64,000 bases of DNA from Chrysomallon squamiferum (GCA_012295275.1 CM022668.1:15668391-15732390); one strand, 5' to 3'. Counted from the stretch's first letter, positions 1-12,040 are shown. Notes: generated by a model from the letters alone, not told the origin. A program made the numbers and translations.

Positions 1-700
1 TCCTGGTTTTGTCAATTTTAAATAAAACATTTTTTTCCTTATACCTTTGAGGTCATTTTGTTCCAAAAATCTAAAGCTGTATGATATTGATTATTCATCT
101 CGTTGTGTTTTATTTAAATATTTTTATATGGTGGTATTCCATCTTTTTACATCAGTGCATTTAGAACTAAATTCATTAATTTTTGCAGGTATATCCTTTA
201 TGTTCGTAAATTCCTTTAACCTACAGCTAGGTACTGTCGTTTTGGAGTAATGTATAATCAGTTGTATATTTACTTTCCTTGAGTTTCTTTTGTCGAACAT
301 TTTACAGCAGAATTGTTTTGTTTTTTTTTTCTTTGTAAACTATAAAACTGTTTTTCCCAGCCTCTCATCATTTCTTTAGGTTCCTCTTGTTTTGAATTAT
401 TTTTAAACAACCACATTCCTTCATTCCGCATGTTAGAATTGTATTTGTTGGATTAATTTAAAACAGTTTTAAATAATAATAATAATAATAATAACATTCC
501 TTATTTGCTATCCTTTTGCTTTGTACCTCTTCTTAACTGAGATCGTTTCGTTGTATCGATTCAATAAATTATTTCAACGGTTATATTCCTTCTTCTGTTG
601 TTTCTGTTGGCTTAATATTCCTTCTCTCCTTCATTCCGTCTGGCTCGTCTTGCAGCAAATTCGCTTGGTTAACTCGTTTCTAAAAGTAATATCCATCCTC
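1..700. other. AT-rich intergenic DNA, no gene seen
   Basis: Short T-rich runs and a small (AAT)n tract near 472-493. The open frames are short, low-complexity and lack splice or family signals. I see nothing functional. Confidence 0.5.
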
Positions 701-719
701 CCCATCATTTGATAATTTT

Positions 720-1700
720 AAATTGACTAGACAAAACAAAATGGCGCCCTCCTGCTCATTAAACGCACGTGGGCTGACGTTTCTCATCCCAAAGGTAATT
801 CCCGTTTTGGTAGCAAGAAGCCAAATTTAACCCAGTTCGCGATATTCTTAGCAAAATTAACAGCCACAGTCTAATTTCCATCACGGAGGTCGAAAACCGT
901 AGAATCCATAGCAACGAGAATCCACACAAATCAGAAATTTAAATTCTGCGTTCGGTTTTTCTTCCATCAACCTCATCACACATTGATATTTTTCCAGCGA
1001 ATTTATGAACGGGATCGTTATTTGATATTACAGTCATGACCTCAGTTTTAATCTTTCTTTTTTTTTTTTTTTTTTTTTTTAAACCCGCTAACGATATTTT
1101 TAAAGAAAAAAAAAAAGACGAAATGTAAAGTTGATTTTAACTTTTCAGTTTCATTGTGGTCAAATCCTTTACCCCACTCGATCGCTACCTCTACTTCTGC
1201 TCGACTAACACCAAAAATCGGTCCCCTCATCGGAATAATGAATATATAGACGTTTTCATTTGCGTAAATGGAGAAAATTGCATTTCATTCGCGCCATGTT
1301 TTGTACTTCAGAACGTCAGAGTTGACGCGCGTGACTCCATGGCAACGGCCGAAAAATCGATGTCAGGGCGCCACACAATGCCAAATATAGAAGACCGCTT
1401 TATGTTTTTCTCCGATTGCGGGACGAACCTTTTCTCTCTTCCTACCGATTTATTGATCAGTGGTGGCGAAGCGTTGACGCTGTTGTTCAATCCTGTGATA
1501 AAAATGATGCTGCTGACGTCAGCGACAACGGTCCCCACAGCGACGAAAGAATAATATTGCATTATTCAGACGCCAGAGGCGGTCGGTGTGTCGTCTGTCT
1601 GTTAAAACAGACAGTTAACGATGTCATTTCGGATCGAGTTGTTAGTTGCGTCTGTCCTTTTGACAAGTCAGCGCTGATTGTCAATTACAATAAGCACAGT
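720..1700. promoter_or_regulatory. Unique higher-GC island with X-box-like and CRE motifs
   Basis: This stretch is richer in CG than its surroundings. It carries two RFX X-box-like sites, GAATCCATAGCAAC (902-915) and GACTCCATGGCAAC (1333-1346), and a palindromic CRE TGACGTCA (1514-1521). Such sites mark promoters of ciliary and CREB-regulated genes in animals. No adjoining coding exon is recognised, so promoter function, and for which gene, is inference. The open frames here (for example 1156-1554) match no family I know. Confidence 0.3.
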
Positions 1701-1800
1701 CTCGACTTGTTAGTGGTTAAAAAGTCGTTTTTTTTTTTTTTTTACGCTTTTAAAATAAGACCTTTTTTTATTATTTATGTGTTTTATTATTATCTTTTGG

Positions 1801-2215
1801 TATTGTTGTTGTTGTTGTTGTTGTTATTATTATTATTGCTATTTTTATTATTATTATTATTATTATTATTTAAATTATTTTATTTTATTTATTTTTTTAT
1901 TTATCAAAAATAAATATACCATAACAAGTATATCAAACAGAATTTATACATACACATGCGTACACGTATACACATTAGCACATGCATATTTAAATACATA
2001 CATAAACACACAAACACACACGTACACACACATACACACATACATAAACACACACGTACATACGTACATACACATACACATACATACAAACGTACATATA
2101 TAAATAAATACACACATTCATACATGCATGCAGGTACCTATACACACAAATACAAACACATATGCATACATACAAGCATGCATGCATGCATGCACATACA
2201 GACATATATGTTCTA
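1801..2215. repeat. Compound microsatellite (TTG/TTA)n then (ACAC/ACAT)n
   Basis: TTG and TTA triplets at about 1801-1870 are followed by imperfect ACAC/ACAT/ACGT repeats from about 1945 to 2215, ending in a (TGCA)n patch near 2176-2192. Open frames on both strands here are repeat-derived. Confidence 0.85.
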
Positions 2216-2757
2216 GGTAACAAAATTAAACAGAGAAAATAACAAATAAAACTTCAGACGCCTACTGCAGATGTTTAAATTTTTGCTTACGTTTATTTAA
2301 TATTTCATAACAGTATCAACGTCTCTTGACAAATAAATTAAGAAAGGCTGAAACATATTAGAAATAAACTTTCTACATCAGTAAACGGAAAAAAAAAAAA
2401 TAATATTATTATTACTAGAAAACGAAGAACAAATCAATTAGCGGTGCAGAAGACGATAAAAGGAAAATAATTACGGTAATGTTCTGCTTATATTACAGTT
2501 CATTTGAGACGAACCATTAAGTAGATAACTTAAGTGGAATTTAGAATTTAATTAAGTGTGAGTGCATTAGATAATTCAGGATTCTGTGACATGCACTAAG
2601 AACAGCCATAATGCTGCACTCGATTGCATTGTTGTATTGAATGGTATGTTATGTAGTATTGTGTTTAATTGATTGTATCTTACAATATTACACTGTACTG
2701 TAACGTACTGTTTTTGTATTGTTCTGTATTAAAATGATGTGTGGTGTAGTTTAGTGT

Positions 2758-2760
<3 letters not shown>

Positions 2761-2814
<54 letters not shown>

Positions 2815-2847
2815 GTGCATATATATATATATATCACTCTCTTCCTT

Positions 2848-2940
<93 letters not shown>

Positions 2941-2954
2941 ATATTAACATCTAA

Positions 2955-3043
<89 letters not shown>

Positions 3044-3044
3044 T

Positions 3045-3119
<75 letters not shown>

Positions 3120-3150
3120 CTGTGTATATATATATATCACTCTCTTCCTT

Positions 3151-3234
<84 letters not shown>
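2761..3234. repeat. Five long (CT)n arrays in a duplicated module
   Basis: Pure (CT)n at 2761-2810, 2851-2928, 2961-3030, about 3048-3114 and 3153-3234. The spacers at 2811-2850 and 3115-3152 are nearly the same (CTGTG, then a TA run, then CACTCTCTTCCTTAGT), so one module of about 304 bp has been duplicated in tandem. Confidence 0.9.
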
Positions 3235-3239
<5 letters not shown>

Positions 3240-3455
3240 TTCTCAGTATTTCTGTATAAATAAGTTCTTCTAACGCCATTTACATTTTTCTTTCTCTCAC
3301 TGCTATCGATATTTTCACTATCATATAATTCCCTCAAAATCCTTTCCGGACAAAACAAATAAAAAAGAAAGCTGTAAGTTTAAAAAAAAAAAATTAGAAC
3401 AAACTGAAATCATGTTCTAAATAACCTGTGACTGAGCTATTTTACTAAAACAATG

Positions 3456-3487
<32 letters not shown>

Positions 3488-3589
3488 AAAAATTTAAAAG
3501 AAGAAACAAAAAATGAATTCTCGAAATACCAACAAAATGCATGCAGGCATGATAAATTGACGGAATTTACTTCAAAGAAGAAAAAATAG

Positions 3590-3730
3590 GGTCACGTGGT
3601 GTGGACGTTGCTACGGGTAAGCTGATATATATCTAGCCATCTCGGGGACCTCGCGCGTGCTAATGGCTGTCAAAAAGGATTAAATGGGCAAACACGAATT
3701 TCAGACCGAACCACGTGAAGGATTCTCAGT
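3590..3730. other. Short higher-GC island with two CACGTG E-boxes
   Basis: CACGTG occurs near 3593 (context GTCACGTGGT) and near 3711 (context CCACGTGAAG), inside unique sequence that also has GCGCGTGC. No exon is recognised. Regulatory function is only a possibility. Confidence 0.2.
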
Positions 3731-4189
3731 GTAATATAACTGGGCTTTAAAAAAGGAAAAATCTTTCTTTCTTTTTTTATCTTTTTTTTTAAACTGTTAA
3801 ATATATGTCGCTAAATACTGAACGTACGTCGTCACACATCGCGCATGCGCAGAATGTAATGTTAAAGGTACATTTCTTAACTTGTATCCAGAGAAGAAGT
3901 GATTAAACTAACTTGTTGCGTATTTGATTTGTTTTATTAATAAAAAAAAAAAAAAAATGGAACAAGGAAATTTAATATGTAGGTTTTTTATTTACAGGAT
4001 AGTACATACCAGAATATTTTAGCATATTCTGCTTATTGTTCTTGTTCATTCATGGCACAGAATCGTTTGTTTTACCTTTTTTGTTTCTACTATTTCGAAA
4101 AAAAAATCTAAAGTAGAAGAGCTGTTGTAGTAGTTGTATTAGTTGCAGCAGTAGTAATAAGGCAGCAGCAGCCAAACAGAGCGTAGTAA

Positions 4190-4225
<36 letters not shown>

Positions 4226-4265
4226 CAACAATAATAATAATAATAATAATAACAATAATAATAAC

Positions 4266-4354
<89 letters not shown>

Positions 4355-4460
4355 CAATAACAATAGTAATAAAAGTAATAATAATAATAATAATAACAAT
4401 AATAGTAAGAAGAAGAAGAATAGTAGTAGTAGTAGTAGTAGTAATGATGATGATGATGAT
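4190..4460. repeat. (AAT)n microsatellite with (AGT)n and (GAT)n tail
   Basis: About 200 bp of AAT/AAC triplets, then short AAG, AGT and GAT triplet tracts. The long poly-leucine open frame on the minus strand is purely repeat-derived. Confidence 0.9.
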
Positions 4461-4831
4461 GACTTTAATATTACGTTACACGAAAGAGGATTATCTTTCT
4501 AAATATGTTTATTTTATTTTATTTTTTTATTCATTTATTTTTTATTTATTTTAAATTCCTTTTCCTTTCCCATCCGTTCATTTTTTCTAAACCCTTATTT
4601 TCATTTTCTTTGATAAAAATACTTGAAGTTTTATTTCGCGTTTTCAAACACATTTACAAGAGTTCGACGCGGGTTTATCGTAACATTCATGGCGTCCAGA
4701 AAACACATTTTTTATCTTTTTTATATTTTTGTTCTGTTTCGTTTTTGATCTGCCCTTCGCCATAGCACTCCCTTGTCCGTCACTGGGGATTTGAGAAAAC
4801 AAGGCGATGTTTACAAAACTTTCTTACAACG

Positions 4832-4972
4832 TCACGTGATACGCTTGAACAAAGGAGGAATCTACATTCATGAAACGAAACGTAACTTCCGGTCTGTTGT
4901 GTTGTTTGGGTCGTTTTTCAATTAACTTTCAACGATGTCAGTTGAAGTGAATTTAAAGGAATGTCGGAGGCG
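4832..4972 (+). promoter_or_regulatory. Possible promoter and first exon of an unidentified gene
   Basis: TCACGTGA (4832-4839) and an ETS-type ACTTCCGGT (4885-4893) lie just upstream of an ATG at 4935 with A at -3. The frame reads MSVEVNLKECRRR and reaches GCG|GTATTA, a weak possible donor near 4972. If unspliced it closes at 5105 after 56 codons. This order of sites looks like a compact promoter, but no downstream exon was found and the protein is not recognised. Confidence 0.18.
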
Positions 4973-5298
4973 GTATTACCTTTATTTTCATTTTATTTTC
5001 ATTTTATTTTATTTTATTTTTTTGTTTGGTTTATATTTATGCATTAAGGCATCTAATCATTCATTCACACAAAGCTGTAATTCATACATTGTCCGAAAAG
5101 ACTGAAACAGCATTTAAAAATTAATTTATGTTTTTCTCGGAATTAATTAAATACCTGTACGAAATTGATAATAACTGAAATATGACATCTGTTTCATATT
5201 TTATATCGTATTCAATGCACGATGTTATTTTATATTGAAATATGTACTATATGAATTAATGTTTATTTATAACCATAATATCTATCTATCTATATGTA

Positions 5299-5299
<1 letters not shown>

Positions 5300-5368
<69 letters not shown>

Positions 5369-5410
5369 TATATATATGTGTGTTTATGTGTGTGTATATA
5401 TATATATATT
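5300..5410. repeat. (TA)n microsatellite
   Basis: Nearly pure TA dinucleotides from about 5304 to 5362, then TGTG and TATA patches. Confidence 0.9.
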
Positions 5411-5570
5411 AGGAGTTATTTTATTTGTAAAACAAATAATATTTCTAACTCTACAACTAACCCTTAATCCATTTGCTTCTGGAGATAACATATTTCGCTG
5501 GAAAATAAGTTTTAAAAATGATTACTTTATTGTAACTGCTTAATAATATTCATCTCCTGTTTGTGTACGA

Positions 5571-6032
5571 ATGGGTTTTTTTCTTCTTGTGAATATAGAT
5601 ATGAATACGTTTACTGCAAACAGATCTCATTCTGCGTACTCAACGCTCATACGGCGACTGAAATTTCGAGTCAAAACGAAAAACAAATGTCCGATTCGCC
5701 GAGTTAACAAAATAGATACATTTCTGTTTGTTTTTCCGTTCATTGACGAAAGTTGCCGAATGAGGCCCAGCTGTCGGCCATTCTCGCTTCAAATCGTACT
5801 CGCGAGGTCACGACGTAAGCCCCGCCATGCGGGAGTCGTAAGAAAGGAAAATATCAAGAAGGATAATTCCCCCGAGGTTTCTTTGTTCCCATCTGACAAA
5901 CATAAGAGTTTTACTCCTCACTTCGTTTCTCGCACGTGGACCCGTTTGAAGTGCGGGGCGTGCGGGGCAGTGGGGGTGGGTGGGTGGAGGGGGGAGATAT
6001 CGTTAACCATTTGCACCGAGTCCCTTGTTTAA
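5571..6032 (+). other. Unrecognised open frame in a higher-GC island
   Basis: A 153-codon open frame with a basic, compositionally normal middle part (RRLKFRVKTKNKCPIRRVNK and onward) ends in a glycine-rich stretch read from a G-rich tract. It is not low-complexity like most open frames here. It resembles no family I know and shows no clear splice partners. It may be chance in unique DNA. I do not claim it as a gene. Confidence 0.12.
5954..5996 (+). other. Possible G-quadruplex tract
   Basis: At least six runs of three or more G with short loops (GGGGCGTGCGGGG, then GTGGGGGTGGGTGGGTGG and GGGGGG) occur within 43 bp of otherwise AT-rich DNA. This fits a plus-strand G-quadruplex by the usual G3+N1-7 pattern. 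Confidence 0.5.
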
Positions 6033-6499
6033 TCAAATCTTTTATGAATGAAAAAATAATTCAGTTTGATGCCAGAAACAGCTAAGTATTTTCTCAAAAT
6101 CAGATTCGAAAGGAATGTTGCTGATATTGTGTTGCATTAAATTTTGAATCTCTCTCTTTCGTTCCAGTTGTCACTGTTTTACGTCTGCTGAAACAAACAT
6201 GTCGTTTGGCAATTTGGTTTTTTGCCTTTTCAAGCAGACGATACATTTTCATTGTCAGCGACAAACTCTCTCGTTCATGTAGCCCCGATATACATCTTCA
6301 TCTTCAGTCTTTAACCTCCGTTTGCCCGTCTGTCTATCTTCCTCTGTCGTTCTTCTCCCATTCCATCCTGATATGTCCTCTGTCTCAGTCACTGTCACTT
6401 ACTCTTTCTCTCTCTTTCTTATTTTGTACGTTTTTCTTCCTGTCTGAACCTTATTCTCTTCCTGCTGTCAATCTCTTTTTATCTGTTTCTTTGTCTCTA

Positions 6500-6609
6500 T
6501 CTCTGCGTATATAATCTATCTATCTATCTGTATGTCCATCTCTCTATCTTTCTCTTTCTATATATTATTTTCTGGTCTCTCGCCATCTGTGTTTGTGTGT
6601 GTGTGTGTG

Positions 6610-6653
<44 letters not shown>

Positions 6654-6780
6654 TTTTTCTTTCTCTTTTACTCTGTATGTCCTTATTGCTTTATTTCCGT
6701 CTCAACTCTTATTAATATCATCCATCATCATCATTGTCATCATCATCGTCATCGTCATCATTTTCGTTTATCAACATTCG
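6500..6780. repeat. Simple repeats: CTAT, GT, (GA)n, ATC
   Basis: A TCTATC patch near 6515, GT near 6594-6610, pure (GA)n at 6615-6649, and CATCATCGTCATC triplets near 6718-6765. Confidence 0.8.
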
Positions 6781-7199
6781 TCAGTATCTGTTTCTTACAA
6801 ACACAAACACGCTCATGTGCTTTACACTTGACTGTAAACCGCTGGTGTTGTGTTTCAAGCAAACACTCTTTTTGGCTAAATAACGCCACGTACATAAATT
6901 TACTTTGGAAAACGAGACCGAAGTCTTGCAGAATGATATTTCACTTCTGTCATTTGTTCCGTGTGTACGTGTTGTTTTTGTAAATTAGCACTTTGCTAAC
7001 TAAACACGTTTTTCGCCTGCACGTAATCACAACAAACACGGCCATGTGCATTTTATTCGCGTTTGTTTTTCAAGCATGTTGCTGTGCAAGGCAAAAAATT
7101 AAAGAATAATTAATACGGTGTGAAGTTGACGTAGTTGTTGTTGTTGTTGTTGTCAAAATGATAGCCTGTCCGATGCGTTGGCCAGTATTTGGTTCAGAC

Positions 7200-7435
7200 T
7201 GTTTCATGTTGAAAATGACGACAGTAACAACAACAATAAGAAGGATAAAAAATAATAGCAGCAAAAACGACGACGACAACGATGATGATAATGATGATAA
7301 CAGCAATGACAATAGCAAAAGCAGCAACAGAAACAGCGACAACATTAGGGACAACAACTGCAACAATAATAATAATAACAATAACAGCAACAAATAAAGA
7401 AATGAATAATAATAATAGTAATAGTAATAATATTG
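7200..7435. repeat. Imperfect triplet repeat (ACA/GAC/AAT)
   Basis: A run of AAC, GAC, GAT, AGC and AAT triplets. Open frames on both strands are repeat-derived. Confidence 0.7.
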
Positions 7436-7739
7436 ACAGGTGGTTGATTCTCGGATTTCGTTTACATTTTCTTTTCTTTTTTCTTTTTTTTTTTTGCTTT
7501 CTTTTAAATCTTAGTCTGATATCTGTTTCTTTTTTTTTCTCACAAATACTTTTCCCGTCTTTTCACAAGAAATGGTTTTTTATTTCTTTTTCTTCTCTAA
7601 TATCGAAAGTAAATTAGCAGAACTACAATAAAAAGACAATATATCTAAGAACTGGATCTAGAACAGGATTGAAGTATATTTCTAATATTTTAAAATAATT
7701 AACTGCCTCTGTTTATTTGATTATCTCTCAGTCGATCTT

Positions 7740-8015
<276 letters not shown>

Positions 8016-8837
8016 TCCTTCTGTCCTATCTCATCACTCTATCTCCTCTCTGTTATTGTGTTTTGCTCAGATTTGTTTTCTCGAATCTTGAAGACGTCTC
8101 AATTTTCGTACAACAATCGCGCCAAATCGCGAATGTTTTGTATCTGAATAAACTTCAAGTAAACAGCGCCATGTTGCAGAGATCACCGAAATGTTCACAA
8201 CAAATACACACATCTTGTACTAATCGAAACTCGTAGTCGCTTTGGCTTAATTCCGTTATGGGATTCTAAAAACGTGATCCGACTTAAAGTAAGTAGTATG
8301 TGGGTGGGGGCGAAGGATGTGGCCATATGTTCAGGGGTGGTGGTGGTGGTGGCAGTAACAGTATTTTAGCAGACGATCAAGTTTCGTCAAATTTTCACAC
8401 GACGTAAAAAGCTGAAACTGACGTGCATCAAAGGAAATTCTACCACACCTCTTTCTGTTTGAGAAAATAAACAGAAATAAAACGGGTTTATATAAAGTAA
8501 GACTGGACATGGCTTTTGTAAGCTTAGACTGTCCTTTCTTTTTCACAGTTATATATTTTTTTTTCTTCATTATTTTAATAATCGTAAATTCATGATCGTC
8601 GTAGTTTCGATAATACTTTTTTTTTTTTTTTTCCTTCATAATCTTGTTAGATTTGATGATTAAGTATCCAGAATCCCTTTCTATAAAGCCTCATAACATT
8701 ACAAAGTATTAATAAATAAAACAACTAATAATACAAAAAAGAAAGAAAGAAAAACGTGGTGAGAAAGGAACATAGCTGAAAAAAAAAGATCAAGAGACAA
8801 GAGCGTTTTATGTTTACATGTACATGTATATAATTTG

Positions 8838-8841
<4 letters not shown>

Positions 8842-8932
<91 letters not shown>
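8842..8932. repeat. (GA)n microsatellite
   Basis: About 45 GA units, ending in a GGGGAGAGGAGAG patch. Confidence 0.95.
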
Positions 8933-8936
<4 letters not shown>

Positions 8937-9316
8937 AGAGGAGAGATAACGCAGAAATAGTCACACAGAAAGGGAGATAATAAAAGACACGCAGAAACAG
9001 CGTCATTCAGAAAAAAAAAATATTAAATTAATCAAAACCACAAAATAAATCAAACACATTTAACAACACATTCAATTCATTCACCCCCGAATCTGTCTTA
9101 ACCACGTGTCTCTCTGTCTCTCTGTCTGTGTGTGTCTATCCGTCCGTCTGTACTTTTACGCACATAAACAAGAAATTCCACTCTAAGTCGGCACCGTCTG
9201 TTTCCCCAAAAGTATTTACTTCACACGTTGATACGCGTTGTCCGAAAATATGATTCTAATTCTTCTGTTTATTTACAAGACGCGTATTTTTTTTATATTT
9301 TTATTTTTATATTTGA

Positions 9317-9648
9317 CAGGTAGACGCTACCAGAAGACTCTGGGCTGTTCGGAATTGCGTAAAATATTTTCTACGCGCATGTCTCGATTAGACGTAATTC
9401 GTCGCAGGATTTTTTGTTTGATGCATAACAGGAGCTCCGCGTTGAAGAAGAACGAGCTGCACATTTTGAAATGCATTTCACGACGAATGTGGTGCGCCAG
9501 AGAAAAAAGGAGGGAGACGAATGTGTCGATTATAACAGACAGCAAGGCATCCTGGAAGAGATTAATTCAGCAGGCCGTTCGGAAACGAGTGAATGATCTG
9601 GTTAATCGGTTGCCGAACGGAAGAATGAATGAAAAGAATAACGAATGA
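9317..9648 (+). other. Unrecognised basic open frame after a splice-acceptor-like site
   Basis: After a T-rich tract and GACAG at 9315-9319 the plus strand stays open for about 109 codons, starting GRRYQKTLGCSELRKIF and ending at a TGA (9646-9648). The composition is normal, rich in R, K and I, with no repeat until the GAATGAAT-type tail near 9620. It could be a last exon of an unknown gene or chance unique DNA. No family is recognised and no upstream exon was found. Confidence 0.18.
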
Positions 9649-9782
9649 GTGAATGAAGAATGAATAATAAATGAACGGAGGAATGAAGGAGAAAGTAATA
9701 AAGAATGAAGTTACTTATATACATATTCTTTCCTTCCTTTATTTGTCCATTCATTAATTTGTTCATCTCGTACAAACACACA

Positions 9783-9788
9783 TACACT

Positions 9789-9821
<33 letters not shown>

Positions 9822-9835
9822 ACACACACACATAC
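9783..9835. repeat. (CA)n microsatellite
   Basis: CACA dinucleotides with a TACA interruption. They are flanked by imperfect GAATGAAT/GAAG repeats (about 9620-9710 and 9850-9990). Confidence 0.9.
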
Positions 9836-10439
9836 ATACGAGATACAAAAAAATTAATGAACGAAGAAATAAAGGAAGGAAAAAAGGAAGAAACAATAAA
9901 CGAATTTATGAAGTACGAAAGAGCTATAAATGAATGAGTGGATGAATGCATGGTTGAATGAATGAAGGAAAGTACGAAAGAAGGAACGGACGAAAATACC
10001 GCAAATAACAACACAGTTTCAGAATCTATACCCCCACACACACACACACCCCCCCCCACTCTATCCTTCCCTATTAGTGAAATCTAATTTATTTTATTAC
10101 ATTATTTTTTTCCACACTAAAAATAGATTTTTCCCATACTCTAGTCTACGTATGACCTGTATATATATATATATTTTTTATCACTTTTATGTAATTAGGC
10201 GAATGAGTTTTTCAAAAACAAAAATGATGTTAATGACGGTGGTCAGTGATGACGTCAGCAATATAAAAACAACAACAGCAACAACAATTACAAAATAATA
10301 ATAATAAGAACAAGAACAAGAACAAGAAAAAAAACGATAGAAACAACAACAACAACAGCAAACACAGTAATAAACTGGTATGTGCTTAACTTTTGCATAA
10401 AAGAATTATTTATTTACGCTGTCAAAAATATTAGTGTAA

Positions 10440-10700
10440 ACCAACGATCGTGAAATTTAACGAGCAAAAAATATGTGACTTTGCTTTGCCCTCCCTGGGT
10501 TTGTTTTGCAGAGGCCCTACTGCTGGAAGAATCAGTGCCAATCCAGTGTTTATTGAAACAAGACTTTTTGTCATTTTTCTCGCAGATTCTTTTGCTGAGG
10601 GGGCCAACATGCGGAGCTGTCTGTTTGTTTTCGCATTTGGAGACAATATAGCATCGTTTTCGTATTTTAAATATTATTCTCGTCCAGAAATCACGTGACA
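10440..10700. other. Unique higher-GC island, function unknown
   Basis: Unlike its flanks, this stretch has mixed base composition and is open on both strands (10450-10698 plus; 10414-10701 minus). Acceptor-like TTGTTTTGCAG lies near 10500-10510 and TTTTTCTCGCAG near 10574-10585. It ends in TCACGTGACACGTG (10691-10704). No protein family is recognised. It may be an old exon or a regulatory block. Confidence 0.15.
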
Positions 10701-10710
10701 CGTGCGCTAT

Positions 10711-10741
<31 letters not shown>

Positions 10742-11250
10742 TTATTTTAACGAATACTGAATTCGCATAAAGGATAATTTTTTTATTTCTGTAATTAAGT
10801 ATCACAAACAACTGTAACAAAGGTTTTGAAAATAAAATGAAAAATAACATATCGTTTTCAAGAATGGTAAATTGAAAATCAGTTTCATTTTATATATTTA
10901 TTCAAATAAAATGTGAGTAAACTTGTTTAAAAAGATAGTAGTAGTGGCATAATAGTAGTAGTAATAGTAGTAGTTGTTGTTGTTGTAAATGTAATGATAA
11001 CAACAGCAATATGAATAGCCTTACAAATTATTATATTAAAAATAATTTACATAAATTAATAGTTTCTATGAATCTGTATATACCTCGAAAATTTAAGAAA
11101 TTCGAAGTCAGAAACACTGTAAACTAATTTTAAAAATATATTTATTGATTTAGTAAATTGAAACTATTTTAATTTTACAAATATGTTTTTCCTTTCAATT
11201 TGCAGGAATATTATCAACGACACAAACAACAGTAACAAGAATATAAACGT

Positions 11251-11251
<1 letters not shown>

Positions 11252-11291
<40 letters not shown>

Positions 11292-11307
11292 TGTGTGTGT
11301 GTGTGCA
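11252..11307. repeat. (GT)n microsatellite
   Basis: GT dinucleotides with one GCGC interruption, about 180 bp upstream of the ODAD2 promoter region. Confidence 0.95.
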
Positions 11308-11488
11308 TATATATATAAATTATAACAACAACTAATAATAATAATAAATTATATAATTTTTAGCTAATCACTTAGTTTGTTTATTTTAATATATAAAAGT
11401 TTCCATTTGTACTGATTTATTATTATTTTATTTTTGATAGCTAGCAATAAGAATAAAAGCAGTAACTTATAAGTTATTTCCCTTGACG

Positions 11489-11530
11489 ACTTCCGGTGGC
11501 GCCACAGCGAACGACCTAGCAACGGTTGCC
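11489..11530 (+). promoter_or_regulatory. ODAD2 core promoter: ETS and RFX-type motifs
   Basis: An ETS consensus ACTTCCGGT (11489-11497) is followed by CGACCTAGCAAC (11512-11523), close to an RFX X-box, whose AGCAAC half-site continues into GGTTGCC (11524-11530). This makes an inverted pair of RFX half-sites. A second inverted pair, AGCAAC-AAG-GTTGCT, lies at 11593-11607. RFX factors drive motile-cilia genes in animals, so these sites fit the identity of the gene. The transcription start itself cannot be read from the sequence. Confidence 0.5.
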
Positions 11531-11622
11531 GTTGAATACTTAGAATAATCAGACATCGTTGCAGATTTCTGCATTTTAAAAGCAGGACCATAAGCAACAA
11601 GGTTGCTGTTTATTTAAAGACT
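11490..11622 (+). other. ODAD2: Probable non-coding exon 1 of ODAD2 (start approximate)
   Basis: Unique sequence ends in ACT|GTAAGT, a strong donor at 11623. The next acceptor, TTTCTCAG, is at 12602-12609, 30 bp before the ODAD2 start codon, so a 5' UTR intron of 987 bp (11623-12609) is the simplest model. The 5' limit is a guess from the promoter motifs. Confidence 0.45.
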
Positions 11623-11719
11623 GTAAGTATATAGAAAAAATTGTCCTTCGAAAACTAACAGCATATAATATATGGTAACAGCAGAAACAGGCCGAAAGAT
11701 CAGATATTGAATTAATTCT

Positions 11720-12040
11720 GCATCGTAAAGTTGCTTTGTACCTATTATCGTGTTCCTCTATTTCCGTTATGTGTGTTTACTTTTTCTAATAGCTTTTGCC
11801 GAATGATTTAACTTATATGTATACAGCTCCTAAATTCAACCACTGTTGAGTTGTAATTAATATATAGAAAATTATGTGCGTCAATAACTGTATCATAAAG
11901 TTGCTTTTTATCTGTTATCGAGTACTTCTATTTCCGTTATGTTTGTTTAATTTTTCTAATAGTTTTTGCCGAATGATTTAACTTATACATATACAGCTCC
12001 TAAATTCAACCACTGTTATTGCTGTAATTAATATTTATGA
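11720..12040. repeat. Two tandem copies of a 150 bp unit (period 170)
   Basis: TAAAGTTGCTTT at 11726 and 11896 starts two closely similar stretches. They share CTATTTCCGTTATG, TTTTTCTAATAG, GCCGAATGATTTAACTTAT and CAGCTCCTAAATTCAACCAC. The duplication lies inside the 5' UTR intron of ODAD2. Confidence 0.9.

Noticed and set aside
4139-4399. Long poly-leucine open frame and many similar L, S, I, Y, C or N runs elsewhere
   Set aside because: They are translations of simple triplet or dinucleotide repeats and have no start context, splice sites or homology.
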